NCBI RefSeq assembly: GCF_000711735.1
Contig: NZ_JONL01000003.1
Span: forward strand, 62,001-126,000
DNA length: 64,000 nt
From: Maridesulfovibrio frigidus DSM 17176
Lineage (GTDB): Bacteria; Desulfobacterota; Desulfovibrionia; Desulfovibrionales; Desulfovibrionaceae
Direction of reading: 5' to 3'
The translations under genes and the position numbers were made by a program. The notes under the pieces are model-generated. The model was not told the origin of the DNA and ran no database searches. It saw only the letters and a list, made by a program, of their open reading frames with translations. Below are positions 7,774 through 15,698 of the stretch, in pieces. How positions within the stretch are numbered: the stretch's first letter is position 1; each line of letters begins with the position of its first letter.

Positions 7774-9006
7774 CTACTCGTTAATATGAGTACTGATGTC
7801 TATGCAGAGCACTTTACTATCTTCTCCGCATCCAAGTTTTGTTGAAACTGTTATGCACGTATTACCCGAGGCAAGGGATATATACGGGCAGGTTGTGTGC
7901 CACGCTTTGCCGGAGCGAATATTTAAATAGTATTCCTTAAGAGAGTGGTCTGCTCCAACAGGGGCAGGCTGATAGATTAGTCTTCTATTTTCTCTAAGTC
8001 TGAATGGATTGCATATAGTCTGCGATACCTGTTTGCCACTCTCATTTAAGATATATGCACACTCAATATTACTGTTCTCATCTATAAAAGAAGATAGAAT
8101 TGAATCGAAATTAATATCTTTCTCGGTGAGGAGAGCGCTTTTAAGCTGTTTTGCAAGGCGTTTGTAATTTTTATCGCGTTCTTTTTTTAAGGCCAGCTTT
8201 TCCATCATGTGAGTTTTGAAGCGCGACGCTATAGATTTTATGGGCGCAGTGTGATCTTTTTCTACATTATCAACATTCATGGGCTTGCCGAAATAGTACC
8301 CCTGGAAGACGTCTATTCCGAGGCGCATAAGGGTTAATGCTTCCTGAGTTGTTTCAACACCTTCTGCGAGGGGCAGAGTACCTGTTCTTTCAGCAAGATT
8401 AATGAGCGAACGTGTGACTTCGTAGTTGTGAAATTTTGTGTCGATATCTTTAATAAGAGAGCGGTCTATCTTAATGATGTCTGGCTTTAGTGCTGGTATG
8501 CGGTCCAGATTTGAGTGGCCTGTACCAATATCATCTAAGGCAATGAGAAATCCCTGTCTGCGGCAGTTTGCAACAAAGCGGTTGAGGACGTCATCATTAC
8601 CGGCTTTGGATTCAATAACTTCTATGACAATGTTGTTCGCTGTAATGCCGAATTCATTAATCATATTCTTTGTAGTGCCCAGACTTAGTGTATTCTCTCC
8701 AAGTACTCCCGCGTCAACATTTACGGATAGGATTAGAGAACGGTCCTTGTGAAATATGGGGGCGAAAGTTTTAAAGGCTTTCCTTCTGCATGCTCGGTCT
8801 AGTTTGGTCAGAGTCTCTACATCCTCACACATCGAGAATAAATCAAGAGGAGAGATTACTTCTTCAGTATATGGATTGACACCTCTGGTGAGGGCTTCAT
8901 AACCGATTACTGATTTTCTGTTCATTGAAATGAGCGGCTGAAACATGGTTGCCAGACATTCTCGTTCAATGATTTCGTGAATTGATATTTTTGATTTGCT
9001 GTACAT
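7774..9006 (-). CDS. EAL-domain cyclic-di-GMP phosphodiesterase with C-terminal sensor-like domain
   Basis: The 410-residue soluble protein has an EAL domain at about residues 15-245. The catalytic signature is largely intact: YEALTR, an Asn in LSVNVD, Glu in VIEVIES, DDIGTG (for the usual DDFGTG), IKIDRSL, PLAEGVET and FQGYYFGKP. It should therefore hydrolyse c-di-GMP to pGpG. A coiled charged segment (about 255-285) leads to a C-terminal domain of about 120 residues resembling the PAS/Cache-type ligand domain of YkuI-like proteins; its ligand is unknown. No transmembrane segment is seen. It sits downstream of glnK across a string of hairpins, so it is probably its own unit. A role in motility or biofilm control is the family expectation. 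Confidence 0.85.
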   Translation of the reverse strand: MYSKSKISIHEIIERECLATMFQPLISMNRKSVIGYEALTRGVNPYTEEVISPLDLFSMCEDVETLTKLDRACRRKAFKTFAPIFHKDRSLILSVNVDAGVLGENTLSLGTTKNMINEFGITANNIVIEVIESKAGNDDVLNRFVANCRRQGFLIALDDIGTGHSNLDRIPALKPDIIKIDRSLIKDIDTKFHNYEVTRSLINLAERTGTLPLAEGVETTQEALTLMRLGIDVFQGYYFGKPMNVDNVEKDHTAPIKSIASRFKTHMMEKLALKKERDKNYKRLAKQLKSALLTEKDINFDSILSSFIDENSNIECAYILNESGKQVSQTICNPFRLRENRRLIYQPAPVGADHSLKEYYLNIRSGKAWHTTCPYISLASGNTCITVSTKLGCGEDSKVLCIDISTHINE

Positions 9007-9024
9007 AAGAGTGAACTTTAAGGG

Positions 9025-9129
9025 CCGGCCGAAAGGAAGTAAATCCCTTTCGGCCGGAGGGTGGCCCGATGTGGGTGGTCATCGGGAATTGTTTAATGCC
9101 GGACTTTCTTTCGTGGATGAAAGTCCGGC
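9025..9129. terminator. Three consecutive hairpins between glnK and the EAL gene
   Basis: Hairpin 1: CCGGCCGAAAGG (9025-9036) with CCTTTCGGCCGG (9046-9057). Hairpin 2: CCCGATG (9065-9071) with CATCGGG (9080-9086). Hairpin 3: GCCGGACTTTC (9098-9108) with GAAAGTCCGGC (9119-9129). A T run follows hairpin 3 on the plus strand only (9134-9140). They probably end the amtB-glnK transcript, though none has a classic U-tract on the minus strand. Confidence 0.6.
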
Positions 9130-9143
9130 TAGATTTTTTTGAT

Positions 9144-9473
9144 TTAAAGCGCTTCTTCGCCAGTCCTGATTCTGATAGTTCTAGGCAGATCCTGTACGAA
9201 GATAACTCCGTCGCCTTCTTTACCAGTATGAGCACCTGTTTTGATGGCATCTACTGCGTCTTCAACTTTTTCTTCTGCAAGTCCTATTTCGAGGCGAACT
9301 TTTTTGAGAAGGTTAACTTCCATTACAACTCCGCGATAGGTCTCTGTGAATCCTGCGCCTCGTCCTGAACCAAGGATGTTGGTTACTGACATGGTATAGA
9401 TTCCTTTTGCGTAAAGAGCCTGTTTAATTGGAGTCAGACACTCGGGCCGTGTATATGCAATAATGAGTTTCAT
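9144..9473 (-). CDS. glnK: PII-family nitrogen signalling protein with divergent T-loop
   Basis: This 109-residue PII protein has the standard core and C-terminal signature (TGKEGDGVIFV, then RTIRIRTGE with R101 and R103). It follows amtB with a 23-base gap, the usual arrangement in which GlnK plugs the ammonium channel. Aligned without gaps to GlnB/GlnK, Y46 and K58 are kept. Three functional positions differ: Gln39, which contacts 2-oxoglutarate, is Gly; Tyr51, the uridylylation site, is Met; and Lys90, near the ATP phosphates, is Val. It is therefore unlikely to be controlled by GlnD uridylylation and may read effectors differently. It is co-transcribed with amtB from the sigma-54 promoter. 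Confidence 0.9.
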   Translation of the reverse strand: MKLIIAYTRPECLTPIKQALYAKGIYTMSVTNILGSGRGAGFTETYRGVVMEVNLLKKVRLEIGLAEEKVEDAVDAIKTGAHTGKEGDGVIFVQDLPRTIRIRTGEEAL

Positions 9474-9496
9474 TTAATTATCCTCGTCTAGTGTGA

Positions 9497-10867
9497 CTAT
9501 TCGTTGGTGAAGATCTGGAAGCCGCTGTATGATTCAGAGCCGTGTTCAGCTATGTCGAGGCCTTTCATTTCTTCTTCAGCTGTTACTCTGATTCCGATGG
9601 TTGCCTTAGCAAGAGCGAAAGCTATGAGGCCTGCACCGAATGCCCAGACGAAACATGCTCCGATACCGATGAGCTGTGGGGTTACAAGTGCGAATCCACC
9701 GCCGTAGAACAGTCCGCCTACTCCGTCGTTAAGAACAGGTGTTGTGAATAGTCCACAAGCTAGTGTTCCCCATGCTCCACATACACCGTGAACTGATACT
9801 GCACCAACTGGATCATCAATTTTGAGTATTTTGTCGATAAATTCAATGGATAGAACTACTAGGATACCAGCGATAAGGCCGATGATAATGGATGCTGCAG
9901 GAGATACTGTTGCACAAGCTGCGGTGATACCTACGAGTCCTGCTAATGCTCCGTTACAAGTCATGGAAATATCTGGTTTTCCGTATCTGAACCATGATGT
10001 GAACATTGCTCCGAGTGTTCCTGCACAAGCGGAGAGGCTTGTTACTACTGCGATAAGACCGATAGAGCCGTCTGCAGTTGTTGTGGAACCCGGGTTGAAT
10101 CCGAACCAACCGAACCAGAGGATGAATACACCAAGTGCAGCCATTGGGATGTTGTGACCTGGGATAGCTTTTGCTTTTCCATCTGGTGTGTATTTACCGA
10201 TGCGTGGTCCGAGAACGATAGCCCCTGCAAGAGCGATCCAGCCACCTACGGAGTGAACAACTGTTGATCCTGCGAAGTCCATGAATCCGAGCCCTTCGAG
10301 CCAACCTGAGCCAGCGTCGCCAAGCCATAGACTTCCCCATGCCCAGTGACCTGAAATAGGGTAGATCAGTCCGGTTACGATCATGGTTACAAGGATGTAG
10401 CCACTAAATTTGGTGCGTTCTGCGATACCACCAGAAACAATTGTTGCTGCTGTTGCGGCAAATACGGACTGGAAGAACCAGAAAGTAAGAGTCCACTGTC
10501 CGTCAGCGTTAACTAGATTGACGCCTTCAAGGCCGAAACCGGAAGTTCCGATGAATCCACCTGCATCAAGACCGAACATCAGCGCAAATCCGAATAGGAA
10601 AAAGATGATTGATCCTGCTGCAAAATCAAGAAAGTTTTTCATAAGGATATTACCGGCGCTTTTACTGCGGGTAAATCCTGCTTCAACACATGCGAAACCA
10701 GCCTGCATGAACATAACTAGTATGGCTGCAATAAGTGTCCATAAAATGTTGGCATGGGTCTGAGTCAAATACTCTTCGCCAGCGAAGGCTGCAGTTGGTG
10801 CAGCTACCATTAGCATGGCTGCGACAGCCGATACCTTACGGTTAATTGATGGAAATTTGAAAGTCAT
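9497..10867 (-). CDS. amtB: Ammonium transporter
   Basis: The 456-residue inner-membrane channel protein starts with a probable signal peptide (cut near AAFA/GEE), as in many Amt proteins, followed by 11 predicted membrane helices. The family signature DFAGSTVVHSVGG includes the first pore histidine; the second is in SVHGVCGAWG. The ammonium recruitment and gate region (aromatic residues in helix 3) is present. It takes up ammonium when nitrogen is scarce. A good sigma-54 promoter lies 51 bases upstream, and a PII gene follows, so expression under nitrogen limitation and post-translational blocking by PII are expected. GAGGAGGAAC just before the ATG is a strong ribosome site. Confidence 0.96.
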   Translation of the reverse strand: MTFKFPSINRKVSAVAAMLMVAAPTAAFAGEEYLTQTHANILWTLIAAILVMFMQAGFACVEAGFTRSKSAGNILMKNFLDFAAGSIIFFLFGFALMFGLDAGGFIGTSGFGLEGVNLVNADGQWTLTFWFFQSVFAATAATIVSGGIAERTKFSGYILVTMIVTGLIYPISGHWAWGSLWLGDAGSGWLEGLGFMDFAGSTVVHSVGGWIALAGAIVLGPRIGKYTPDGKAKAIPGHNIPMAALGVFILWFGWFGFNPGSTTTADGSIGLIAVVTSLSACAGTLGAMFTSWFRYGKPDISMTCNGALAGLVGITAACATVSPAASIIIGLIAGILVVLSIEFIDKILKIDDPVGAVSVHGVCGAWGTLACGLFTTPVLNDGVGGLFYGGGFALVTPQLIGIGACFVWAFGAGLIAFALAKATIGIRVTAEEEMKGLDIAEHGSESYSGFQIFTNE

Positions 10868-10917
10868 AAGTTCCTCCTCCTTCGGGGTGTAAATTGCTTT
10901 AAGGATGCTATTCTCTA

Positions 10918-10934
10918 AGCATTTACCGTGCCAA
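10918..10934 (-). promoter_or_regulatory. Sigma-54 promoter of amtB-glnK
   Basis: On the minus strand the sequence reads TTGGCACGGTAAATGCT. The -24 box TTGGCACG is perfect, spacing is right (GG-N10-GC), and the -12 box is ATGCT against the consensus TTGCW. The predicted transcript start is about 40 bases before the amtB ATG. This is the best-scoring sigma-54 site in the window by eye. Confidence 0.82.
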
Positions 10935-11172
10935 CTGCATAAGTGTCTGTATTAATTGTGTTTTATGTAAACGCGCGCAAATAGTCTCTTACAAAATTGT
11001 ATTAATGAACTTTTTTGTATACTATTTATAGCCCGTTATTGACAAAAAGGTAATAAGTGACGAGGGGTATCTTTTTAAAGTAGGGTAGGATTAACAATAA
11101 GTGTCTATTATATTAATGATGGTAGAAAAATAAAGAAAGTTGTTGACTCTTTTTTGCAGTGGTGGTTACTTA

Positions 11173-11280
11173 ATGCCCATGCAGACTTTAACAACCACCA
11201 CAGGCGCCAGCCTCTCATATTTCTATTTCTTTTATTTTTGGTGCACCTACGCTTGTGGTCGCGTTGAGGTTTGCTCGTGA
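11173..11280 (+). CDS. Aromatic leader peptide (Phe-Tyr-Trp), 35 residues
   Basis: An ATG at 11173 opens a 35-codon frame ending with TGA at 11278-11280. Codons 16-26 encode YFYFFYFWCTY: eight aromatic codons in a row (3 Tyr, 4 Phe, 1 Trp), then Cys-Thr and another Tyr. A GGTGGT stretch (11160-11165) lies about 7 bases upstream and can pair with the CCAC part of the anti-Shine-Dalgarno. The frame stands immediately before a strong terminator and a full Phe/Tyr/Trp biosynthesis operon. That position and composition are exactly what ribosome-mediated attenuation requires. The peptide itself needs no function. An alternative in-frame ATG at 11179 would not change the aromatic run. Confidence 0.85.
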   Translation: MPMQTLTTTTGASLSYFYFFYFWCTYACGRVEVCS

Positions 11281-11354
11281 GAAAATAGAAATTTCTTAAC
11301 AAACTACCTCTACAAAGGGCCGCAGGCGATAATTCGCCGGCGGCCCTTTTTTTT
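11197..11354 (+). promoter_or_regulatory. Transcription attenuator sensing Phe, Tyr and Trp
   Basis: Mutually exclusive helices can be drawn by hand. Helix 1:2 is ACCACAGGCG (11197-11206) with CGCTTGTGGT (11250-11259), 10 bp. Antiterminator 2:3 is CGCTTGTGGTC (11250-11260) with GGCCGCAGGCG (11318-11328), 11 bp with three G-U pairs. The terminator 3:4 spans 11314-11349. The aromatic codons (11218-11241) sit in the loop of 1:2, so a ribosome stalled there would block 1:2 and free segment 2 to pair with 3, letting transcription into the operon. An extra 10-bp helix (11219-11228 with 11283-11292) is possible. Helices are read from sequence; the mechanism is inferred from classical trp/phe/his attenuation. 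Confidence 0.82.
11314..11354 (+). terminator. Attenuator terminator
   Basis: The outer stem AAAGGGCCGC (11314-11323) with GCGGCCCTTT (11340-11349) and inner stem GGCGA/TCGCC (11325-11329, 11334-11338) cap a TAAT loop. Eight T follow (11347-11354). It lies 60 bases before the first structural gene, with no other gene it could serve. Confidence 0.93.
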
Positions 11355-11414
11355 GATTTGAGGCCGCCACTGGCAGCGGTTCTTATATAAAGGCAAAACT
11401 ACCGGAGAAGTAAA

Positions 11415-12212
11415 ATGGATGTTGGTAAAAAGATTAGACTTGAAAGAATTTTCAATAGAGCAACTGAAAGAACAATAATCGTCCCTATGGACCACGGTGT
11501 TAGTGTTGGTCCAATAGCTGGACTTGAAAATATGCGTAATGCTGTTGATGATATGGTAGCTGGCGGAGCCAATGCCGTTCTTGGGCACAGAGGCCTTGTT
11601 CGTTGCGGACATCGTAGCGAAGGACAGGATTGTGGTCTTATTGTTCATCTTTCTGCAAGCACTTCACTTTCCCCCACTCCAAATGCTAAAATCCTTGTAG
11701 GTACTGTTGAAGATGCTCTTCGCCGCGGTGCTGACGCTGTAAGTGTCCACGTTAACCTAGGTGACGAAACTGAAATGCAGATGCTTCGTGATCTCGGTGA
11801 AGTCTCTGACAAAGCGACCAGTTGGGGAATGCCTATTCTCGCAATGGTTTACGCTCGTGGGCCTAAAATTAAAGATGAGTTCGATCCTGAAATAGTTGCT
11901 CATTGTGCCCGTGTTGGTGAAGAACTTGGCGCAGATATCGTTAAAGTTTCTTACACTGGTGATCCTGAAACTTTCGGGCGTGTTGTTGATGGTGTTTGTA
12001 TTCCGGTTGTTATTGCAGGTGGCCCTAAGCTTGATTCAACCCAGTCTTTCCTTCAGATGGTTTCAGACTCCATTAGCGCAGGTGGCTCCGGTCTTTCCGT
12101 TGGACGTAATGTCTTTCAGCATAAGAACCGCGTAAGACTGGTAGAAGCCCTTAGCAAAGTTGTTCATCAGGATGAAACTGTTGAAGCTGCTCTTAAATAC
12201 ATCGGCGAATAA
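11415..12212 (+). CDS. 2-amino-3,7-dideoxy-D-threo-hept-6-ulosonate (ADH) synthase
   Basis: The 265-residue class I aldolase-fold enzyme (DhnA/LacD type) resembles Methanocaldococcus MJ0400. It joins a 6-deoxy-5-ketofructose phosphate derivative with aspartate semialdehyde to make ADH, replacing the DAHP synthase step of the usual shikimate pathway. Family features are the N-terminal [14 protein letters not shown] stretch and the Schiff-base lysine in DIVKVSYTG (about residue 180), with GGPKLDS phosphate-binding sequence after it. GGAGAAG precedes the ATG. It is the first gene of the aromatic operon, 18 bases before the 3-dehydroquinate synthase II gene, matching the known archaeal and Desulfovibrio pairing of these two activities. 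Confidence 0.92.
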   Translation: MDVGKKIRLERIFNRATERTIIVPMDHGVSVGPIAGLENMRNAVDDMVAGGANAVLGHRGLVRCGHRSEGQDCGLIVHLSASTSLSPTPNAKILVGTVEDALRRGADAVSVHVNLGDETEMQMLRDLGEVSDKATSWGMPILAMVYARGPKIKDEFDPEIVAHCARVGEELGADIVKVSYTGDPETFGRVVDGVCIPVVIAGGPKLDSTQSFLQMVSDSISAGGSGLSVGRNVFQHKNRVRLVEALSKVVHQDETVEAALKYIGE

Positions 12213-12229
12213 CATAATTGGAAATTAAG

Positions 12230-13213
12230 ATGAAAAAGATAGTATACAAAGCAATACCGTTCGATAAAAATCTTTTGACTATTGCTCTCGAGTCCGGCGT
12301 AGACGCCGTTCTCGCTGAGCCTGAGCATAAGGATGCGATCACTGAACTTGGCAGAGTTGTTGTTATTACTCCTGAAGAAATGCCGCTTGTTGCGATAAAT
12401 CAGAAGAGTGATGAAGACATTGCCATCGACCTTTCCAAAGATGGCACCGAAGTTTGTCTTGCTAAGGGCTGGGAAATTATCCCGGTTGAAAACATTCTTG
12501 CACAGGTCGATAAGCTTGCCCTTGAAGTTGAATCCTTGGATCGTGCAACTCTTGCCGCAGGAGTTCTTGAACGAGGCGCAGATACCATTGTTGTTCTTCC
12601 CGAAGCAGCGCATGAGCTGAAAGCAATTGTCGCGGAACTAAAACTTAGTCAGGGTCACATGGATTTACAGAAAGCTAAGATTACCAAGATTGAATCCGCA
12701 GGACTTGGGCACCGTGTTTGTGTTGATACTATTTCCATGCTTAAGAAAGGGCAGGGAATGTTGGTCGGTAATTCCAGTGCATTTACATTTCTGGTACATG
12801 GCGAAACCGAGTCCAATCCTTATGTTGCAGCTCGTCCGTTCCGTGTTAATGCCGGAGCTGTTCATGCTTACGCACAGATGCCTGGAGATCGCACAACTTA
12901 CCTTCAGGAGCTGGCTTCCGGTACGGAAGTACTTATAGTTGATGCTGAAGGTAAAACTTCTATTGCAACTGTAGGTCGCTGTAAGGTTGAAGTCAGACCA
13001 ATGCTGCTGATAACTGCCGAAGTTACTACCCCGCAAGGGCCTGTAACCGGTAAAGTGTTTTTGCAGAATGCTGAAACAATCAGAGTTGTGAGCGCAACAG
13101 GTGAGCCTGTAAGTGTAGTAACAATCAAGCCGGGCGACGAAATTTTATGCCGCTTAGACGATGCTGGACGTCATTTCGGAATGCGTATCAGTGAAGAAAT
13201 CGTTGAGGACTAG
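12230..13213 (+). CDS. 3-dehydroquinate synthase II (archaeal type)
   Basis: The 327-residue enzyme is homologous to MJ1249. It oxidatively deaminates and cyclises ADH, with NAD, to 3-dehydroquinate, and is unrelated to AroB. Recognisable stretches are VLERGADTIVVLP, GLGHRVCVDTISML, the PFRVNAGAVHAY block and the C-terminal KPGDEILCRLDDAGRHFG. I chose ATG 12230 because the upstream alternative, TTG at 12218, adds only four residues and has no ribosome site. Together with the preceding gene it supplies dehydroquinate without erythrose 4-phosphate; the other shikimate enzymes (dehydroquinase, shikimate dehydrogenase and kinase, chorismate synthase) are not in this operon. Confidence 0.92.
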   Translation: MKKIVYKAIPFDKNLLTIALESGVDAVLAEPEHKDAITELGRVVVITPEEMPLVAINQKSDEDIAIDLSKDGTEVCLAKGWEIIPVENILAQVDKLALEVESLDRATLAAGVLERGADTIVVLPEAAHELKAIVAELKLSQGHMDLQKAKITKIESAGLGHRVCVDTISMLKKGQGMLVGNSSAFTFLVHGETESNPYVAARPFRVNAGAVHAYAQMPGDRTTYLQELASGTEVLIVDAEGKTSIATVGRCKVEVRPMLLITAEVTTPQGPVTGKVFLQNAETIRVVSATGEPVSVVTIKPGDEILCRLDDAGRHFGMRISEEIVED

Positions 13214-13219
13214 TAGTAA

Positions 13220-14323
13220 ATGCCAGATTCTAAAAAAGAAAAATTAGATGTTCTCAGAGTAACAATAGACACTCTAGACACACAAATCCTGGATCTTCTT
13301 AATAAAAGAGCTGAAGCTTCTTTGTCTGTCGGGGCAGTAAAAGCTGGATCTGCCGATCAGATTTTTAAGCCTTTTCGTGAGCAGGAAGTTCTTAAAGGGT
13401 TGAGTGATCTAAATCCGGGGCCGCTCCCAGAAGAGCATCTTGAAGGTATATACAGGGAGATCATTTCTTCTTCGCGTAGATTGCAGCGGCCTGAAAGGGT
13501 CGTTTATCTAGGGCCTGAAGGAACCTTTTCGTACTTTGCAGGTCTCGAGCATATGGGACGTCAGGCTGACCTCGTCCCTAAAAATAACTTTGAAGACATT
13601 TTTGTCGCAGTTTCCAAAGGGGAAGCCGATTTAGGTATTATCCCTCTTGAAAATTCACTCAAAGGGACAGTTGGGCAAAACGTTGATTTATTCATGCGTT
13701 ATCCCGTGTACATTCAAGATGAAGTTTATAGCCGTATTAGTCATGGCCTTATTACTAAAGGTTCAGGACTGGATAAGATCAAGACTGTATACTCGCACTC
13801 AAAAGCTATAGAGCAATGTGCTGGCTGGCTACGCACCAACTTGCCGAATGCGACTCTTCAGTCTGTTGATTCTACAGCAAAAGCTGCTGAAATGGTTGCG
13901 GATGGAGATGATTCTTGTGCAGCTCTGGGTAACATCAAGCTGGCAAACATTTTTGGCCTTCATGTTGTTGCCGAAGCAATTGAAGATTTGCCTGACAACT
14001 GGACAAGATTTTTAATAATTGGACCTAAGCCCGGTATTGAGGGTAAAAGAGATAAAACAACTATCCTCTTTACTACGCCGGATAAGCCGGGTGCATTGGT
14101 TGGTGTTCTTGGTGTCCTTTCGGGCAAAAGTATCAACATGACCAAACTTGAATCTCGTCCTTTCCTTGGCGAAAAGTGGAAGTATATGTTTTTTGTGGAT
14201 CTTCAAGGTGATCTAAGCACTGAAGAGTATGAAAGTATTATTGATGAACTCAAGGAACGCTGTCTTACTTTTAGAATTCTGGGAAGTTATCCTAGCGGTT
14301 CGCAGGGTGGCAGCAAGTTTTAG
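13220..14323 (+). CDS. pheA: Bifunctional chorismate mutase / prephenate dehydratase (P-protein)
   Basis: The 367-residue cytosolic enzyme takes chorismate to prephenate and then to phenylpyruvate, the Phe precursor. Domain order: AroQ-type chorismate mutase helix bundle (about 5-88, with LDTQILDLLNKRAE), prephenate dehydratase (about 92-275, starting VVYLGPEGTFSY and containing the catalytic TRF triad at 262-264), and a C-terminal ACT domain (about 283-360) with GALVGVLGVLSGKSIN and ESRP, the Phe-binding motifs that give feedback inhibition. It begins 6 bases after the previous gene. Length and order are those of standard P-proteins. The Phe pool is thus read twice, by the ACT domain and by the upstream leader peptide. 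Confidence 0.96.
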   Translation: MPDSKKEKLDVLRVTIDTLDTQILDLLNKRAEASLSVGAVKAGSADQIFKPFREQEVLKGLSDLNPGPLPEEHLEGIYREIISSSRRLQRPERVVYLGPEGTFSYFAGLEHMGRQADLVPKNNFEDIFVAVSKGEADLGIIPLENSLKGTVGQNVDLFMRYPVYIQDEVYSRISHGLITKGSGLDKIKTVYSHSKAIEQCAGWLRTNLPNATLQSVDSTAKAAEMVADGDDSCAALGNIKLANIFGLHVVAEAIEDLPDNWTRFLIIGPKPGIEGKRDKTTILFTTPDKPGALVGVLGVLSGKSINMTKLESRPFLGEKWKYMFFVDLQGDLSTEEYESIIDELKERCLTFRILGSYPSGSQGGSKF

Positions 14324-14363
14324 TTCTTACAACTGCTTTTAAAAAAAACACAGGGATAAACGG

Positions 14364-15698
14364 ATGACTTCCGATACATGTATTAAAATTAAGGCTCCTT
14401 CATCGAAATCTTTGTCACATAGGGCGCTCATTGCGGGCGCTTTTTCCGCAGGGACTACAACGGTGCTTGATCCATTAGATAGTAATGATATTAAGCGCAC
14501 TATGGATTGTCTCACCTCAATGGGGGCAGAATTCAGCGTTGAATCCGGCTCTACTATAGTAATAGGTATGAGCGGAGGCCCTAAGGGGGGCGATAAAGAA
14601 CCTGCTATCCTTGAAATGAGAGATTCTGGAACAACTTGCAGGCTCATTACTGCGATTGCAGGGGCTGGAAAAGGGCAGTTTCGCATTCAGGGTACATCCC
14701 GCATGCATGATCGTCCTATCGGTGAATTAACTAAAGCTCTCGAATCTCAGGGTGTGAAAGTTACTTTTGCTGAGAAAGAAGGATATCCTCCGGTAATACT
14801 TGAGTCGGATGGTTTCAGCGGCGGTGAAATGGAAATTTCTCTTGAGGAAAGCAGCCAGTATTTATCCGGTTTGCTTCTTGCCGCTCCATATGCGAAAAAG
14901 AGCACAACAATAACAGTTGTCGGTAAAAAAGCCGTATCGTGGCCATATGTTGCTTTGACCCTGAATGTGATGGAAGATTTCGGTGTCTCATTCGCTGTAG
15001 AAGTTATTAGCGATGGCAAGTGGGTGCAAACAGATTGGCGCTTGGTGGAGCAGGTTATACCTGGCGAGATCAGATTTGTTGTGCAGCCTTCAAAGTATCA
15101 AAGCGATAGTTGCCGCGTTGAGGGTGACTGGAGTAATGGATCATACTTCTTAGCCGCCGGAGCTGTTGGTCAGCATCCTGTTAGAATTGATGGTTTAGCT
15201 ATCGATTCTTTGCAGGGAGACAGGGCCATTGTGGATATTTTGAAAGCTATGGGTGCTAAAATCGAAAGTGACTCTAACGGGGTTACAGTTTTTCCCTCAA
15301 AACTTCATGGCATCGAAGTAGACATGGGACTTTGTCCTGATTTAGTTCCGACAGTAGCAGTTGCTGCTTCTTTTGCAGATGGTCCTACTACTATAACTAA
15401 TGTAGCTCATCTGAAAATTAAAGAATGTGATCGTTTAGATGCAAGTGCTACAGAGGTTATTAGAGCAGGTGGAAAGGCCGAAGTCGGTGATGATTTCATA
15501 AAAATTATTCCTGGGACCCTTAAAAAGGGTGAAAAAATTGTCTTTTCGACATATGACGATCACAGACTGGCAATGAGTACGGCTATTTTCAGCTTGGCAG
15601 GCATTGAAGCTGTTGCAGAAGATCCGGATTGCGTTAAAAAGTCATTCCCGAATTTCTGGAAAGAATGGGATAAAATCAAAAAAGGTAATGGTTGCTAA
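14364..15698 (+). CDS. aroA: 3-phosphoshikimate 1-carboxyvinyltransferase (EPSP synthase)
   Basis: The 444-residue enzyme transfers the enolpyruvyl group of PEP to shikimate 3-phosphate. It shows the N-terminal PSSKSLSHRAL motif (Lys and Arg bind substrate), TSRMHDRPIGEL, the SSQYLSGLL block, KECDRLDA and the PEP-binding DDHRLAM near the end. The usual GN(A/S)GT motif that contacts PEP and glyphosate reads RDSGT here (residues 86-90), so Gly is replaced by Arg and Asn by Asp, while the key Gly89 and Thr90 are kept. That could alter PEP or glyphosate affinity; it is not proof of inactivity. It lies 40 bases after pheA and overlaps the tyrA start. Confidence 0.95.
   Translation: MTSDTCIKIKAPSSKSLSHRALIAGAFSAGTTTVLDPLDSNDIKRTMDCLTSMGAEFSVESGSTIVIGMSGGPKGGDKEPAILEMRDSGTTCRLITAIAGAGKGQFRIQGTSRMHDRPIGELTKALESQGVKVTFAEKEGYPPVILESDGFSGGEMEISLEESSQYLSGLLLAAPYAKKSTTITVVGKKAVSWPYVALTLNVMEDFGVSFAVEVISDGKWVQTDWRLVEQVIPGEIRFVVQPSKYQSDSCRVEGDWSNGSYFLAAGAVGQHPVRIDGLAIDSLQGDRAIVDILKAMGAKIESDSNGVTVFPSKLHGIEVDMGLCPDLVPTVAVAASFADGPTTITNVAHLKIKECDRLDASATEVIRAGGKAEVGDDFIKIIPGTLKKGEKIVFSTYDDHRLAMSTAIFSLAGIEAVAEDPDCVKKSFPNFWKEWDKIKKGNGC

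Noticed and set aside
11143-11170. TTGACT (11143) as the -35 box of the aromatic operon
   Set aside because: A -10 box at normal spacing would put the transcript start at or after the leader ATG. TTGACA at 11039-11044 also lacks a good -10 box. I left the promoter unassigned.
11108-11302. Minus-strand frame of 64 codons, rich in Trp and Arg
   Set aside because: It is antisense to the leader peptide and attenuator, has no ribosome site, and its Trp codons are the complement of the CCA-rich leader sequence. The plus-strand leader explains the region better.
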